Assembly: GCF_902686445.1 (NCBI RefSeq)
Contig: NC_062222.1
Span: 134,547,035 to 134,611,034 of the forward strand
From: Sciurus carolinensis
Taxonomy: Eukaryota; Chordata; Mammalia; Rodentia; Sciuridae
DNA length: 64,000 bases
Direction of reading: 5' to 3'
Shown here: positions 1 through 12,945 of the stretch, piece by piece
How the letters are laid out: each line of letters begins with the position of its first letter
Numbering within the stretch: position 1 is the first letter of the stretch
Position numbers and translations under genes: made by a program
The notes under the pieces: generated by a model
The model's database searches: none
Told to the model about the DNA's origin: nothing
Seen by the model: the letters and a program-made list of their open reading frames with translations, nothing else

Positions 1-751
1 ACACGTCTCCACAACTGCACGGAAACGCTCTCGAGGCACACTTAAAATGGCTCCGTTTATGGCACATAGATCATACTTACAAAACTCTTTAGAATAGAGA
101 GAGGCTGCAGAAGGCGAGGACCACGTGAAGCATGGACCAGCGGATACGGGCGGGGACAACTGGGAATCATGCAGGTCCCCAGACAAAGGAATGCGGCAGG
201 GTGTGGAGGGGAAGAAGGCCCAGGCCCCAGGCTGAGTCTGCTCCTCGACAAGTCCTGAGCCAGCTTCCTCCCAGAGTGGGATTCTGCAGATATCTTTTTG
301 GAAAGCGAACCATCAACACATGGAAGACTTAGAAGTGCCATCACAGGTGGCCGTTGGACCCCGTGGTCCCATGTCTTGAAATCTCTGCTAAGGAAAGAGA
401 CCCAGTGACGGAGGGAGGTGCTTCTTGCCGAGCTGCTTGACATGCTGGAGAAAGGGCAGCCGCGTGCATGGCCACCGGGAGGACAGGACTCCCTGCGCCC
501 CTGAGGATGATGTGGACGACGAGGGAGCTTGCTGGGGCTCAGACCGGGCAGAGCAGCACAGCCAGTGCACCGGTATTGAAAGGCCCGTGAGGAATCACGG
601 GCAGAAGCCAACGGCAGCCTGGTTAACTGTCGCCTGAGACGAACCGGCCTCGCTCTGCCTCGGCCCTGTGAGAAGTTTTCACGTCCTGTCTCTTTCGATC
701 TGGACACAAGTGTGAAAGTTAGGTGTCTTTTTTGTTGGTTTGTTTGTTTTA

Positions 752-830
752 CAGATGAGGAAACCAAGACTCAGGTTTGTGGGAACATGAATAGGGTCAT
801 GCAATTTACAAGTGGGGGAACCCCTTGGTG
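752..830 (-). repeat. MIR SINE fragment
   Basis: It contains the reverse complement of the conserved MIR core (CAGATGAGGAAAC followed by a degraded AAGACTCAG), then the region that normally reads into the lost-in-age tail. It is diverged and short, as expected for an ancient mammal-wide SINE. Confidence 0.5.
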
Positions 831-1924
831 AAAAGCCATAGGGTTAGACTCGTCCGCGCTGGTCTAATAGGATCCGCTAACTCTCCCCAGGGCAGGGGTC
901 CCCTGTACCCACAGGGAATCGGTTCCAGGATGCTCCACAGATACCACACTTCATGGATGCTTTAGTGCCCTCTATAGACCGGCGTGGTATTTGCACATGA
1001 CCGGTACCCGCCCTCCTGTGGACTTCAGATGTCTCTGGGGGACTTACACTCCCTGACTCCATGTCAATGTCACACGAACAGTTGTTTTACTGGGTTGTTC
1101 TGGAATATGACGAGAAAGATGTCTGTCCGTGTTCAGTCAGAGGCAGTTCTTTTAAGGGTATTTTGAGCCACAGTGGTTGACTCCATGGTGCAGGACCTGC
1201 GGCGTGGACAGCTGACCCTGCACTCCGCTGCAGCCGTGGAGCGGAGCCCTCCCGGGGACTGCCGTGCGTGTCCCTGGAAGCCAGCCGCGAGGTGGGGCTG
1301 TTTGCTGTGAGTCCCATTTTCAGATGCAGAAGCTGAAGTTCAGAATCGGTCGGTAACAGCTCAGGGCCAAGCAGCCAGGGGGAAGGCGGCTGGGACACCC
1401 GTGGGCGGGCCCCGGCCAAGCTCTGAGCACTGAGCACCTCCTTCCCCAGGGTCAGGAAGTCCCTGCACTGAGAGCCTGGCTCAGGGCCCAGGGCACTGTG
1501 AGGGAGGAGGACTTTGATCTGCCTTCTGCTGAGTCAGCAGAGGGGGCTGTGCACAGGGCCGGAGGGCCAAAGACCAGGAGAGTTGGCGACATAGGAAAGA
1601 GAGGCTTAGCATGGCAGCTCTGGGCTCTGCCAGGCCTTGGACCTCAGAGATCTGCAGGCCAGCACTGTTCGGCCGGGTGTGAGGCCAAGGTGACAGAAAG
1701 CAGAGAGGGCAGAAGATCCTGCATTGCCCCAGTTCAGACATTCAGCAAGAGATCGATTGTTGTTAGTGTTTTCAACAAAGCTGTTCCTGGAGCTTCCACC
1801 TAAGAGGTCCCTGGGCCCTTTAGAGCAAAGGTCAACAGTCACACTAGAGTTTTGTACCCGAGTTTGAGAGAAAACCTGTCCCTGGAGAGCCAGTGAACTC
1901 CAACACACCTCAAGAGCTAGTGTG

Positions 1925-2060
1925 GCAGAGGGAACTCAGCTTAGTTGTCAACTCTGCCTCTTTCTTGCTGTGTGACTTTGGGCAAGTAGTTTCACCTCTC
2001 TGAGCCTCGATTCCCTATGGCCTGTGCCAAGCATTTTTCAGGCCACGTACTGTAGATATC
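1925..2060 (+). repeat. MIR SINE
   Basis: The sequence follows the MIR consensus order: a CTCTGCC..TTGCTGTGTGACTTTGGGCAAG block, then CACCTCTCTGAGCCTC and a degraded TTCCCTATGG. Orientation is plus and divergence is ancient. Confidence 0.7.
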
Positions 2061-2280
2061 TGTTGAGTGAGAAAATAAGGAGATGAGTATGGAGCAGAGA
2101 TCTTCTTAATCCAAGCAGGGAATTGGCCACGTTTGGATAACCGAAAATGGAATCTCCCTTTAGGCAGGGAGAAAGGATTCTCCACAGGTACTGTTTGAGT
2201 AACAAATGTTCCAGAGAAGCCAGGCTGAGGGAGCTCTTGGTCCAGAAGCTGTGCTCATTGGTATCTCTGCCATGTTCTTT

Positions 2281-2376
2281 GTTTTTTGTTTGTTTGGTGG
2301 GTCTGGGGCTGGAACCCAGGGCTTCACACATTCCAAGCAATTGCTCCACCTGTGAACTTGAACGACAGCCCCTCAG
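2281..2376 (-). repeat. Degraded ID-part of a B1-ID SINE
   Basis: After a T-rich start, the block CTGGGGCTGGAACCCAGGG then GCAATTGCTCCACC..ACAGCCCC is the reverse complement of the ID-type tRNA-like head. It is diverged, with no clear target duplication. Confidence 0.5.
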
Positions 2377-2435
2377 GGTCTTCCCTCTTCTTCCCTGTCA
2401 ACACCATCTCCCTTCTGATTAAGAAAACCGAGTCA

Positions 2436-2561
2436 GGGCTGGGGAGATAGCTCAGTCGGTAGAGTGCTTGCCTTGCAAGCACAGGGCCCTGGGTTTGATC
2501 CCCAGCACCGCAAAAAGAAAAAAAAAAAAAAAAAGAAAAGAAAAAAAAGAAGACCGAGTCA
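2436..2561 (+). repeat. ID-family SINE with A-rich tail and target duplication
   Basis: This tRNA-derived SINE has an intact box-A-like TAGCTCAGTCGG and a slightly decayed box B (GGTTTGATCC), followed by an A-rich tail at about 2514-2549. The flanking repeat AAGAAAACCGAGTCA (2421-2435) recurs with one difference as AAGAAGACCGAGTCA at 2547-2561, the mark of L1-mediated insertion. It is the same subfamily as the copy at 53415. Confidence 0.9.
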
Positions 2562-4894
2562 ATAAGGATGAACTTGCCCTTTTGAACCCCTCAGAGTCCC
2601 TGGGTGTCAGTGAGGACTTGGTCCTGGCAGCCTCTGGAGCAGCGTCCCAGGGTGGGATGAGCGTGCGAGGGAGCAGAGGCAGCGTCTAGACAGGCGCAGA
2701 GTCCAGGAGAAGCTGAGGAAATGGGCAGGAGGCTGCGTGGACCATGTGCTCACAAAGCAGGGCCTGCGGCAGTGAGGCCAGCGGAAGCACCTCCTGGGCC
2801 ACCTGGGTCCCCGCTCCCTGGATTGCCGGCAGCGCGGTGCCTTCCAGAATGGATGGAGCCATCCAGGACTAGATGGCAAGTCCGAGCAGAGCCAGGAGCG
2901 GGAGGGCCGGGGTTGGTGGCCGGGGCGGATGACCACACTTGTCCCATTCCCTGCAAGACAGTCTTCGTGCTTTCCTGTGATGCAATCCAACGTGACAGAG
3001 GCGTTCGCTGTAATGAGTGGCCGGGTGGAGATTTGATTTCCATGGAGCCCTAGACAAAAGGAGCACGTTGAGTTTGGCACTCAGAGGAAGCTGCGCCCAC
3101 GGAGGGAGGCTCAGTGCACCGCTCCATAGCATCCGTCCGGCTGTCCGGGTGTCTTGCTTCATTGTAGCTCTCGGCCCATAAAGAGAGGGTCAAGTTTTCC
3201 TTTACCAAAAAGGCAACCGCAGCAACTCTGGGCTTGCTGTGGTCACCGGGCCCTGCTGTCAGAATTGGAATCCACCACGTGTCTGAGGCCAAAGTCCATG
3301 TGCTGCCTGTGGAGCTGAGCTGCTCCCTCCCTGTGGAAGAGGGCATCACTTCTCTCTGCAGTCTGGTGTGGCGGTGGCCAACACGGGGCTCCTGCTGGCA
3401 CCAGCCAGGCACTGTGGTGCTAAGCATGCAGGGTCCTCTCCTGCCGACCTGAGTCCGCCTTCCAGTGGTTTACTGTCACTGGCCCATATCAGTCAAGGAC
3501 CAGCTCAATCTTCCTGCTTCCACGTGTCACTACCTCCCATATCTCCCGGCCCTCCCAGCCCAGCTCCATGTAGCCACCAGGGAGAACTTGTAAGGAGGCA
3601 GCCTGATCACGCCGCCTTCCACCCTGATCTAGAAACGGCCAGTGCTTTCCTTTGTCCCACTCCTGGTGTGCCCCACCCTGCAGCTGAGGGCTCCAGCCAC
3701 AGTGGTCTCCAACCCCAGCACCAGCTCCCCCCAGCCCCAGGCCCTTTCTGCCGGCTGCTCCGCCTGCCAGACCCGCCCCCCCCACACTCACACCTGCTCC
3801 TGGGAGGTGGATGAGAGTCGCCAGGCCCCGCCTCTCCTTCCACTCTGTACCGCGTTCTGGAGTTTGCCGTAACTGCATCTACACGCCCACTAAGATGTGT
3901 GCTTGTTGGTGTCCAGTTGACGCCCGCTCGAGTGCAAGGCTCATTCCCGCCGTGCACACTGCCTGCGATAGGGAGGCCTCAGCGCACCCGAGTGGACAGT
4001 GGGGCAGTGAGTGGAAACCAGCCAACACCTCCCGGAGCCCGGCTTCCCTGGCAAGAAGGAACAGTGCATGGGAAGGCTGCGGTGCCCTGGAGCCTGCCCA
4101 CACAGCCTTCGGGGGAGCCACGCCTGTCCATCTCGGCATCCTGGGTGCTGGGAGACCAGCAGCCGGCAGCCGAGCCTCTGGTGCCCAGTTCTACAAGGAA
4201 GGAGTTCTGCCTGGTTCCTCCGTCCCTTCCTTTCAGGACTGAGACTTCAGAATTGTACAACTGGAGACATTCACTGTTTTGTCTTTTGAAATAAAATTAA
4301 TTTGGGGATCACTTCTAACATCCTACTGGCCTTCGGACCCCTCGGGGAGCCAGTCTTAAATACAGAGCGGTCTGCGGCCAGGAGTGGAGAGGCCTCCTGA
4401 CCCACTTGGAGGAGCCCACGGCACAGCTCCCTGCGCCCTCGCGTGCCTGGAAGTGGGAAGCCTAGGGGGCAGGACCTGTCCATAACGCAGCCTGACTTCA
4501 GGCTGTGCGCAGCTTGGGAGGACTGCCCAGAACTAGAGGTCAGGCACCTGAGCATGCGGACGCTGGGCCATGGAGCCCTGGTCTTCCCGATGCTGATGCA
4601 GCGTGGCCCCTCTCACAGCAGCGAGACACTTCCTTTTTTCCATCTTGGAAGAGACCTGAAGGAGCTAGTGATGTGGGAGAGACGGCAGAACCAGACAGCA
4701 CGGGCGGTTGCTCCTCTGAGTGGGTTTGGTTCTCAGCCAGCCCTTTGGAAAGGCCGAGGTTGCAGCCACCGATTGCACCGATGGAGCCCGGCTCCCCTCC
4801 AACTCTGCCAGGAGCCAGGCCGCTCACTCTGCTGCTCCCAACCCAATAGTAAAGCCCCGAGAGGCAGAGGCTGGAGGCTGGGGTCGGGTTCTCA

Positions 4895-4995
4895 AGCTTC
4901 CTAGTGTTTGGGAGTCAGCCTTCAGGAGCCTCTAAGCTTCAGTTTCCTGACCTGTGAAATGGGGAGGTGAATGACCTCCTACTGAGGGCCACTGT
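4895..4995 (+). repeat. MIR SINE fragment
   Basis: CTTCAGTTTCCTGACCTGTGAAATGGGGA matches the MIR core with a few changes. Only the core is recognisable. Confidence 0.45.
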
Positions 4996-5599
4996 GGGAT
5001 CCCATGTGGTCTGGCAGGTCCAGTGGACAGGAGCTCAATAGGAAGAGTCCTGTCCTTTCCTAGACTTAGATGGTAAGGGTATTCACATCTGGCCCAGTGG
5101 TTCCCGAAACACAAAAGCCAGATGGCCTTGGGTTGTTGTGGGGAGCCATCTTTGTTCTTGTTTTAAGAATACTTGTAGGTTCCTGTCAACACGGGGAGGA
5201 AGGTACAGAGATGTCCCACAGACCCCTGCACCTACACATGGAGAGTGCCCGTCACTGCGCTAACCCGGGAGGGCGGAACTGCTGCCTACAGTGTGCAGCC
5301 TGGGGATTGAGGGAGGAGGGGAGGAGCGAAGAACCAGGAAGGAGACATAAGGAAGGACAGGCCGGGTAAGTTTAGCCCCCAGTTCCACAACCTTTCCAGG
5401 TCTGCCCCTCCCAAGCCAGTCTCCCCCTGGCCTGTCCCTCCCCAAATTCTGGGAAATCTGCAACTCTTGAAGTCACCATAGAGCCACCCACTCCTGTAAT
5501 TGAGGGGACTTTCTGGTGTTATCTATTCATGGGGCGAGGGAAACATGTGATTGGGGTGTTTTTTGGTGTTTGTTGTTTGAAGTGAAATCACAGCATAAA

Positions 5600-6235
5600 T
5601 CAGCCATTTCCAAGAGAAGGCTCAGTGGCACTTAGCCCATCTGGGTTGTAAAACCACCGCGTCCGTCTAGCTCCAGAACATCCTCTTTACCCCGAAGGGT
5701 GACTGTTACTCTTCAATTGGCTGCACCCATCCCCCACTCCATCCCACCCTGACCAACCACTAATCTGCTCTGTCTCTGAGGATCTGCAAATTCTGGTCAT
5801 TTCATAGAAATGCAATCATACAAGGTGTGGCTTTCACTTAGCACGATGTTCCCAAAGCTCAGCCATGTTGTGGCATGTGTCACTATGACATTCTTTTTCC
5901 CAACTGAGTAACACCCCATCGTATGAATAGAGCAGGTTTTGCTTATCTTTTCGTTCAGTCAACGGTGGACGCTAGGCTGTTTCCACCTTTCGGCTATTGT
6001 GAACAGTACTGCCATGGACGTTTGTGGACAAGCAATTGTTTGAGCACCTGTTTTCACCTCTCTTGGGTGTGCCCTGAGGAGTGGAACTGCTGGATCACAT
6101 GGTCCTTCCATGTTTGCTTTTTGAGGAACCATCAAACAATTCTTCACAGCAGCTAAGACATCTCACTTGACCACTGGTGTTGTATGAGGGTTTCAATTTT
6201 TCCACATCTTTGCAAATACCCCTTAAGTCTTTGTT
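5600..6235 (-). repeat. Old L1 LINE 3' fragment, antisense
   Basis: The order of phrases follows antisense L1 3' sequence: ATAGAAATGCAATCATACA, a CACTTAGCACGATG block, an AGTAACACCCCATCGTATG block, GGCTATTGTGAACAGTACTGCCATGG, then GGAGTGGAACTGCTGGATCACATGG. It is strongly diverged and so an old L1M-type copy. No open reading frame remains. Confidence 0.7.
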
Positions 6236-8141
6236 TTCAGATGGGCAATATTAAGACATTTTCCTCTATAGCCTGGAAGGATCCAGCAGAGGAAGAAATT
6301 GCTGATGCTGAAGATAAATGAGATCTTTGCTGCAGAGCAATTCAGGAAGACGAGAGGCGCATGCCGTAAGACCCACAGGTGAGGGATCCTCCAAAACGAG
6401 AAATCTGGTAGGTGTCGGACGAAGGAAATGAAAAAAGAGAAACGTCTCTGCCGTCAGGGCCCCGGAGGCTCTCTGGTGGGCTTGTCCCTCCTGGTGAGGA
6501 GCTTCCCCACCAGGCAGTGTACGTGGGCGTCTCGGGTGGGTGGTCTTGATTTACACCTCACCTCTCACCCACAAACGTCGCTTGGGACACGTGGTCCAGT
6601 CTTAAACTTCGGTATCCACAGACGTCCGACAGAGTGCACGGCTCTCGGACTCAGGGAGGCTATGCGGGACACCGGCTGGCATACAGTAGGTGCTTGCTAA
6701 GGGTAGGTCTGTCTCCTTGGTTCATTCTTTCACTTTGCAGCCTTCTTGGTATCTACCCCCATGTTGGGTTCTTAGTGGGTGTTCCACAAACATTCGTAAA
6801 TGAAGAAACAAAAATAAAAATCATAAAGAGATTTCCGTATAGAGTAGGAACGTGGACATTTGCTGGACGCTGGCTCTGAGCAGGCGAGCCCAAGGGCAGC
6901 ATCTCATTTGATCCCCAGACAAGACCTGAGGGGGTAGCTCCTTAGCCCCGCTCTGCAGAGGAGCCGTGTGTCCACTGTGACACTGGGAAGGGGCCAGCTG
7001 GGAGGTGGACCTGCGACGTCTGAGGTCAAATCCCAGGTCCCCGTCGCATCCTGCCCATCCAGCTGTGGCTGAACCTCTGGCTGGCCCCTGGCGTGGGGGC
7101 GTCCAGTATGACAACTAATGAGAGGCCAAGCGCGGGCGGCTGGCTGCTCGAGGAGAGGAGGCGAACGTGCCTGCTGGACGTGTAGGAAGACCTGAGAGTC
7201 CCGGGAAAGCGACTCTTTGGCCCAGAGGCGAGCTGGCCTTGGTGTGCTTGTCCCCTTAGGCACAGGTGTGCTCTCCCTGGCACAGAAGTGCCGTCTTCGT
7301 GGTGGCGGGGGTGGCTGACATTGGAAGCTGATTGCCACCGACATGTGCGGCGTCTCCCGTGGAGTCCTCGGCTCTTCCTGCTCTAGGCCACGCCTGTCAG
7401 CACCGCAACACCAGGGAGACAGACTCGCCACCAGGAGTTGCCTGTTGCTCTGAGTTCATGCCGAGGGAATGAAGTGGGCTTTTCCTGGTTCCCCAGAGAC
7501 CTGTTTTCCCGGACCCGAGTAGATGGTTGAGCCTTTTGCTCTGTGGTTGGGACCCGGACACCCCTCTTTCCATACTCCACCAGAGCACCGCCCTTTGCCC
7601 CCCACCCCTGTGCCCCTCTCCTCTCCCAGGAATGGGCCTGAAGGTGGTTTTCAGCCCTTGGCTGGGCTTGGATCCTGCCAAGAGCCCAGGTCACTCGCCT
7701 CTTCCTACCATGTCCCTCTGCCACCCCGGGCCTCCGTGTATCTCAGGCTGCTGAAGAGAGACGGATGAGCGAGTGTGCTTCACTTCTGAGCTCGGGGAGA
7801 CAGCAATGTGGTGTTCATAAATGGCAGCAGTGACAGTGGCCGTGGCGTGGCATTGTCCAGGTGGACGGAGGAGCAGGAGCACCCTCCTCGCCCAGCTCAC
7901 TCAGGGCCTGCTACGCCTGTTTCACGTGTCCCTGTTTTGGGACTCTTCCTTGACGCCTCACTGGACCCTCACCTCTGTTCAGGCAGCTGGTTCTCCATTG
8001 GTCACCTCCTCATGCTAAAGAGAAGGGGTCTGACATCCAGGAGGCAGAGCCTAGGTCAGCCCTTCTTCAGCCAAGGCTTCACCAAGACATTTCTGCCTTC
8101 AGACTCCAGGTCCAGAGCACACCAACCCACACCTGGGCCTG

Positions 8142-8600
8142 TGTGCTAGCCAGCTTTTGTCACTGTGACCAAAATACCTGACGAGAACAACTTAAGGAAA
8201 AATTGATTGGGCTCACAGTTTCAGAGGTCTAATTCATGGTCAGCTAACTCCATTGGTAAGGGTTGGAGGTGAGTCAGAACATCATGGCGGAAGGCTATAA
8301 CAGGAAAACTACTCACCTCCTGGCAGCCTGGAAGCAGAAAGAGAGACAGACAGACAGAGAGTGGGGAGGAGGAGCCAGAGGAATAAGATACAGTCCCCAA
8401 GGGCACACCCCCAGTGACCTGCTTCCTCCAGTCACACCCCCATCTGCCTGCAATTGCCATCCTTCCAAATTATTAATCCAGCAAATGGATTCACCCACTG
8501 ATCAGGTTACAGGTCTCATAGTCTCATGTCACCTCTGAACATTCCAGCATTGTCTGTCACATGAACTTAGTGGGGGATACTTCATATCCAAACCATAGCA
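8142..8600 (-). mobile_element. ERVL-MaLR solo LTR, antisense
   Basis: On the plus strand it runs from TGTGCTAGCC through GTGACCAAAATACCTGACGAGAAC, CAGTTTCAGAGGTC and ATCATGGCGGAAGG to ATATCCAAACCATAGCA. This is the reverse complement of a MaLR LTR. Length is 459 bp. The flanks GCCTG (8137-8141) and GCATG (8601-8605) match in four of five bases, consistent with a 5-bp target duplication. It shares its family with the element at 40141-41730. Confidence 0.8.
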
Positions 8601-9067
8601 GCATGTTTTTAATAAACCCAGCTACCCATAGATAGCCAGCCATTAAGCTTATCAAGATGGGCATCAGAGATGTTTATGGCAACCGCTGAAGGCGGTTTAA
8701 TCATTAATGCTGTTTTCTTTCACAATTTCTCCAGTATAACCTGATTCCATTGGGAGGTGACCTATCGGTGACACATATTCCATTTGCTCTTGGACAGGTG
8801 AAGAGAGCCCCAGGACTCAGGTGAGTGATGTCCACAGAGCGGGGTCTGCTTTGGAAGGGTGTCTGGGATCCCGAGATTTGCAGCTGGAGTGAGGAGTTTG
8901 ACAGTGGAGGGCTTTGGAAACAGTCTCACAGGGGCCTGGGGAAGATTAGGTGAGAATATGCACACAGGTCAGAGGGAGGTTCCTGACCAACATCCGTTCA
9001 ACAGCGAGGCCAAGGCTGAGTGTCCGCGGCCGCGGTTGCGAGCGAGGGTCTGACACCCAGCGCTGTC

Positions 9068-9165
9068 GCTCCCACCCCTTCCCTCCCCGCTTCTTTCCTT
9101 CAATCCTTCCTCGCTCCCTCTCCTCCTCCCTACTACCCGCTTCTCTCCTTCTCTTCTCTCCCTCT
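9068..9165 (+). repeat. Polypyrimidine (CT-rich) tract
   Basis: Nearly unbroken C/T sequence of about 100 bases with TTCC, CTCC and CTTC motifs and few purines. It is a low-complexity tract and not a gene. Confidence 0.75.
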
Positions 9166-10254
9166 TGAACCTTCCCTGGTTTTCAATATTTTTAGAATTA
9201 GCGTTAGTCCCATGCTAAAGTCAGCAGGCGGCCTCCAGGGTGAAGGGTCAAGCCAGCCGAGCGTTACCCACTGGAGCACTCGGGGCCCGGGCCTCTAGCT
9301 GGGGCTTGCTGCTGAGAGCCGGTGGCTAGCAACTTGCTGGACCATGTGGCATTGCTCGGTGGGACCATGTCTTAGAGTGGACAGGGCACATGGTGGCCAT
9401 GCGGACACTTCAGGGAGGGCGACCTCCAGCCTGCACATGCCAGAGAGGGAGAGGAGCCGGGTTGCCGGTCACCGGCCCTCTGTGCACTTCACGTGGGTCA
9501 CGGCCTTTCCTTTGCCTTCGTCCTTGCTCCCAGCACAGGCTCTGTGGGAGGATCGACCTCAGGCAGCCTGGGCTCAGATCCAACTTCCGTGACAGGTTCT
9601 GTGGGTGAAGTCGCTTCTCGGACCGGGGCCCAGTGTCACGTCAGAGGCAGGTTTTAATGTCTGTCAGTCAGCTGAAGTGATGATCTCAACACTCAGCCTG
9701 CAGGACAGCCTAGGTGCGGGCCAGTCAGACCGGAGCAGAGTTCTGGGGCTCTGCGTACTAGGTATCAACCCTGTCACTGCTAGGTCATAGGAGGATCCCG
9801 GAGAGGGATGTGGGCTGCTGAGGTGGCAGGTGGGCATTCAGGGGTCTGGGGCAGGGGGTTATTCAACAATGGGCACAGCAGCATCTTGTTCTTAAGAACT
9901 GATGGGCACCGGTAGGTCACTAGTCTTGAACAACAAACAGCATTGTCGGTGTTGTTCCTGAAGATTGGAAAGACAGGGAGATGACATTTTTGGACTCTTC
10001 ACGAAGCTCATGCTTGTTTATCTTTTGTATTTTATTTTACTTACTTGTATTTTGCTTAAGCCTTAGATAATTATTTTGAGGGAGCTTAGAGTCTCCATTT
10101 ACACACCGCGTGGGCTCAGATGGGTGAGCCATTTTAACCAGTCCTGGGATGTCGTCATCGAAACAGGAAGCACGGTACCCCTGGTCTGTGAAGGCCATTT
10201 GCTGTGCTCCTGGAGGTGACCACGATGGCCAAGGGCACTTGACATCTGCAGTGT

Positions 10255-10425
10255 GCATCACATAACGAACTCACTTCAGCCTCGCAACAGGCCACGAGGT
10301 TGGTCCTGTTATCGTCCCCATTTGAAGCAGGAAGAGATGGAGTGCGGAGAATTCATAACTGTCTCCCGGTCTGCTAGCTGTAGAACGGGGGTGTGAGCCC
10401 AGAGTCCACTGTCCATGCTACCTGG
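10255..10425 (-). repeat. MIR SINE
   Basis: The reverse-complement MIR layout is visible: CTCACTTCAGCCTCGCAACAGG, then TTATCGTCCCCATTTGAAGCAGG, GAATTCATAACTGTC and a terminal AGCCCAGAGTCCACTG segment. Confidence 0.6.
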
Positions 10426-11939
10426 GCACATGCTGCCCGCATGAGGCCTTGCACGGCCCCAGCAGCAGCCACCCGTCTGTCATGAGAGGCCCTAGGGATG
10501 ACGGGCACCCTGGACTCTGCAGTGGTCTCGGAGGGCAAGTCCACGATTGCCTTCTTGACTTAGCAAGCCTCTTCCTTCCCCTTGCTGGTGGTCGGGGGGA
10601 GACGATCTGAGTCGATCTTGAACCAGAAAGCAGCACGCCCCCCACCCTCATCCTCCCGGTGCCCCACATTCCCTCTTTGCAGCTCATGTGCTGGGAACAA
10701 TGACGTGGCTCCACATCCCAGGGCTGGCACACACCTTGACTCCCCACACACAGGTGGGGGACCGCACGGGGGCTGCTGAGCACACGGTCCAGTCCACCCC
10801 AGGCCGCGTGGCATCACGCAACAGAATTTCATACCCGTCATTTACTACGGCCCACGCGTAACCTTCTGCCTGTCCCCACCCATCCCTGCACTCATTCCTT
10901 CCCCCACACCTGTGACCACACCTGCTCTGACCTTGATTTCTAGGTGGCTCCATGTTGAATGGTTGTGGTGTAGCTCAACAAAAGCCACACTCTGGTCACA
11001 GCTGGAATTGCATTTTCTCTCAATTGGGAAGCTCGGGAAGCCCCTGGGAAGCTGTGAATTGAATATCCACCATGTTTTCTTCCACTATGGAGCCATGACG
11101 GGCCCCTCAGCACCACCCGCGGCCCACCAGGTTTGGGTATTAAGGCTGCTCCCTGGATTTCCTTAGTGACTGCTCCTCGCCTTCCCACACCTGCCCCATC
11201 ATCCTCCTCTTTCCCCTTCAGCTGGTTGCTTTGCTCACACTTCATGTGGACACCATTAGACTACAGATGGCATTAGGATACAGGCAACGTCAGACTACAG
11301 GAACCCTCGCACAGAGCTCCCGTTTTCCACTTCCAGATCTGAGTCTTCACCACACTTGCCTACGTTCCATCCTTCACCCCACAACTCTCCACCTGCCGCT
11401 CCCCACGCCTCCTCATGGCTGAAGCTCTATGAAGACTTGCCTGAGTGTGGGCTCCTCTTCCAGTGCTCTGCCCCTCCTGACCCACTCCATCCCAATCACC
11501 CTTGTAACAGCTACCAGTGGCCTCCGCGTGGCCAAATGCCCTGGACACTTTTCATTCCTTTCTTGACCGATCCTCTGTCAATGTTTGTCGCAGCTGACAC
11601 CGTACATCCTCTTGAAGTTCTTATTTGTCATTCCCAACACCTGGCTCTGCTTGTTTTTTTCCAACTCAGTGTCCTTTGCCATTTACTGTTGCTTGTCTTC
11701 CTTATTCAGGTTGGTTCCTTAGGATCTCCTACACTCCTTCCCCAGGTAGCCTTACCCAGTCCTGTATCATTAATTTCCATTTAACTCATTTCCAGCCCAC
11801 TCCACTGCTTGAGCACTACTCTTATTTCTAAGTCTCAGGTGATATTTATACTTAGATGTTCCACAAACCTCTGAAGACCAGCACTTCTAAACAACTTTTC
11901 TTTCCTCCTAGCCACAAATCTCTTACTTTCTGAGTCTTC

Positions 11940-12150
11940 AATAGCCCAATGAATGACAGTTGCCATTCATTAGACACCAAGGATTCACCAGGTTTCTCCC
12001 AGGGTCTTTTAAATTCAGGATTCCTCATCTAACAATATGAGAGAAAGGCAGCTATTGTTGATTGATGGGCGAGGAAACAGATTCATGAGTTAGTAACTTG
12101 CTCTAGGTCACAGTAGCAAAGCCAGAATGGAGATCTAAGTCTCTGATTCC
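11940..12150 (-). repeat. MIR SINE
   Basis: GATGGGCGAGGAAACAGATTCATGAG then AGTAACTTGCTCTAGGTCACAGTAGCAAAGCCAGAATGGAG follow the reverse-complement MIR core. The copy is diverged. Confidence 0.6.
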
Positions 12151-12554
12151 AATGGCCTTGCTCTTTCCTCTCTACTCCTGTCTTTTCAAATCCTGGTTTA
12201 TACTTCATCACTGGAAGACCATCTTCATCCTTAGGCACATGTAGGGCCACCATGTTGTACAATTCCATGAATAATGTCAACGTCATCTGTGTGAATGGTG
12301 GTCCCTGGAATGGCAGGGTGATAATCATTCACCCGAGTTGGAATGTGAACAAGCCCCCGGAGGCAGGTAGGGTGGTAGCCACAGATACTGTTGCTTAGCT
12401 CCCTCTGTCCCTGCATCTGACCCCATTTTCTCATTTCTTTCCTCTCCTCCACTCCACCTCCCCTCTTCTGCTCACCATGCATCTCTCAGGTTGGTATTCG
12501 GTCAGACTGTGGACAAGAGATGATACTCAAGCCCTCAAGTGTGAGAAGTAGTGA

Positions 12555-12945
12555 AGCGGGTGAGTCAGGGTTCAGGGGGAACAGAAGCAATGGGTCATGC
12601 ACGTTCTCTCTCTGTCTCTCGCCTGCCCCTCTGGAATGAGCTCAAACAACTGTAGGGGCTGACAAGCCCCAAACCCACAGGCAAGCCAGTACTTTTATTC
12701 CAAGGATTTCTATGTTACGATCTGGAGGCCGAATTTCTTTTTCATAAGGGACGTCAGCGGCTCCTCACAAGGTCTTTAACTGGATGAGACCATCCACATC
12801 ATGGAGCACCTGCCTTACTTAAAGCCAGCCGGCCGTACACGCTAATCCTGTCTAAATGACCTCCACAGCACATCTAGACTGTTCTCCAGACATTCACTAA
12901 ATGACAGTACCATGGCCAAACCACGCTGACACATGAAATGAGACT
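12555..12945. repeat. Ancient interspersed repeat, family not assigned
   Basis: The stretch opens with GTCAGGGTTCAGGGGGAACAGAAGC and later has TCTTTAACTGGATGAGACCATCCACATCATGGA, then ACATCTAGACTGTTCTCCAGACA and CTGACACATGAAATGAGACTCACA. I recognise this succession as a common mammalian interspersed repeat, but I cannot name the family with confidence. Confidence 0.45.

Noticed and set aside
57..767. 236-codon minus-strand open frame at the window start
   Set aside because: No domain is recognised and it runs into a MIR fragment; it is likely a chance frame in GC-rich sequence.
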